From Chitinophaga pinensis (GTDB taxonomy: Bacteria; Bacteroidota; Bacteroidia; Chitinophagales; Chitinophagaceae): 64,000 nucleotides of DNA. Below are positions 63,736 through 64,000 of this stretch, in pieces. The first letter of the stretch is position 1; every line of letters begins with the position of its first letter. The DNA lies in contig LR632930.1 of NCBI GenBank assembly GCA_902167325.1, positions 2,418,001 through 2,482,000 on the forward strand, written 5' to 3'. A program made the position numbers and the translations under genes. Below the pieces are notes generated by a model that worked only from the letters and a program-made list of their open reading frames with translations, searched no databases and had not been told where the DNA came from.

Positions 63736-64000
63736 TTATCGCAAGTGCTCAAACGGTATATCCATGAGCGGAAACCGGATGGCACCTTTAAGGGCATAGT
63801 GCCACCATTCCGTTTCCAGCGCCACGAAGCCGTGGGCTTCCATTAAAGTGCGCAGCAGGAGGCGGTTTTCTGCCGCTTCTGCCGATACTCCGGGGGCGTT
63901 ATGATGGGCTTTCTCTGTGAAATCATCATAAGGGGTGGGCATTTCCATCTCTTTACCGGTTTTGGCGTAGATGATGGTAAGGTCTACCGCCGCACCACGG
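63736..64000 (-). CDS. D-alanyl-D-alanine dipeptidase (VanX/DdpX type), C-terminal part
   Basis: The C-terminal ~88 residues of a zinc dipeptidase of the VanX family, running off the window. Visible are RGAAVDLTIIYAKTG, which contains the metal-binding Asp of the SxHxxGxAxD motif, and EWWHY, with the catalytic Glu and third zinc ligand. VanX-type enzymes split D-Ala-D-Ala and can serve cell-wall recycling; a link to glycopeptide resistance cannot be judged from this fragment. Confidence 0.88.
   Translation of the reverse strand, partial: RGAAVDLTIIYAKTGKEMEMPTPYDDFTEKAHHNAPGVSAEAAENRLLLRTLMEAHGFVALETEWWHYALKGAIRFPLMDIPFEHLR

Overview
The window looks like chromosomal DNA from a Bacteroidota bacterium, most likely family Chitinophagaceae (Chitinophaga-like). 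Four things support this: two SusC/SusD outer-membrane pairs, many TonB C-terminal domain proteins, promoters of the TTG-N(17-23)-TAnnTTTG type instead of sigma70 boxes, and the arrangement of housekeeping genes (prmA, plsY, topA, the DUF2520-kdsC-ubiA-maf run, leuCDBA, nrdBA). Most of it is dense, ordinary housekeeping sequence. I saw no tRNA, rRNA, CRISPR array, insertion sequence or prophage.

Layout. 1-2.6 kb: the end of holA, then ribF and purM transcribed divergently. 2.6-6.1 kb: a minus-strand cassette of a BlaI-type repressor, an M56 (BlaR1-like) membrane protease fused to a TonB domain, and two further TonB-domain proteins. 6.3-13.2 kb: ftsE-like, rpsO, pnp, prmA, plsY and an M48 lipoprotein protease. 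13.2-16.5 kb: topA and a SirB1/transglutaminase-like gene. 16.7-19.6 kb: the DUF2520-kdsC-UbiA-maf operon. 19.7-21.5 kb: two related lipoproteins, the second broken by a frameshift. 21.6-24.4 kb: a metB-like gene and hom behind a SAM-I riboswitch with a terminator. 24.4-34.4 kb: mixed genes (DUF2851, OsmC, lipA, NAGPA-domain, SdpI, AsmA, trmH, thioredoxin-like). 34.4-37.9 kb: accessory hypotheticals. 38.1-41.9 kb: class Ia ribonucleotide reductase nrdB-nrdA behind an adenosylcobalamin riboswitch. 42.1-48.5 kb: a TPR-like protein and the leucine operon leuCDBA. 49.1-62.5 kb: two SusC/SusD pairs flanking a large RHS-like secreted protein. 62.9-64 kb: a DUF1080 protein and the C-terminal end of a D-Ala-D-Ala dipeptidase.

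Control is unusually readable here. Two riboswitches sit directly downstream of good Bacteroidota promoters. The SAM-I element has a terminator hairpin and a competing pairing that could act as antiterminator. The cobalamin element heads a B12-independent ribonucleotide reductase, which implies a B12-dependent isoenzyme elsewhere in the genome. Strong hairpin terminators close most transcription units.

The least explained structure is a pair of about 116-bp intergenic elements, 58 kb apart, built from 11-bp units arranged as an imperfect palindrome. A third, simpler 11-bp tandem repeat lies at 37.1 kb. No clearly new defence or mobile system was recognised. The best candidates for something under-described are these 11-bp-phased elements and the BlaI / M56-TonB cassette.
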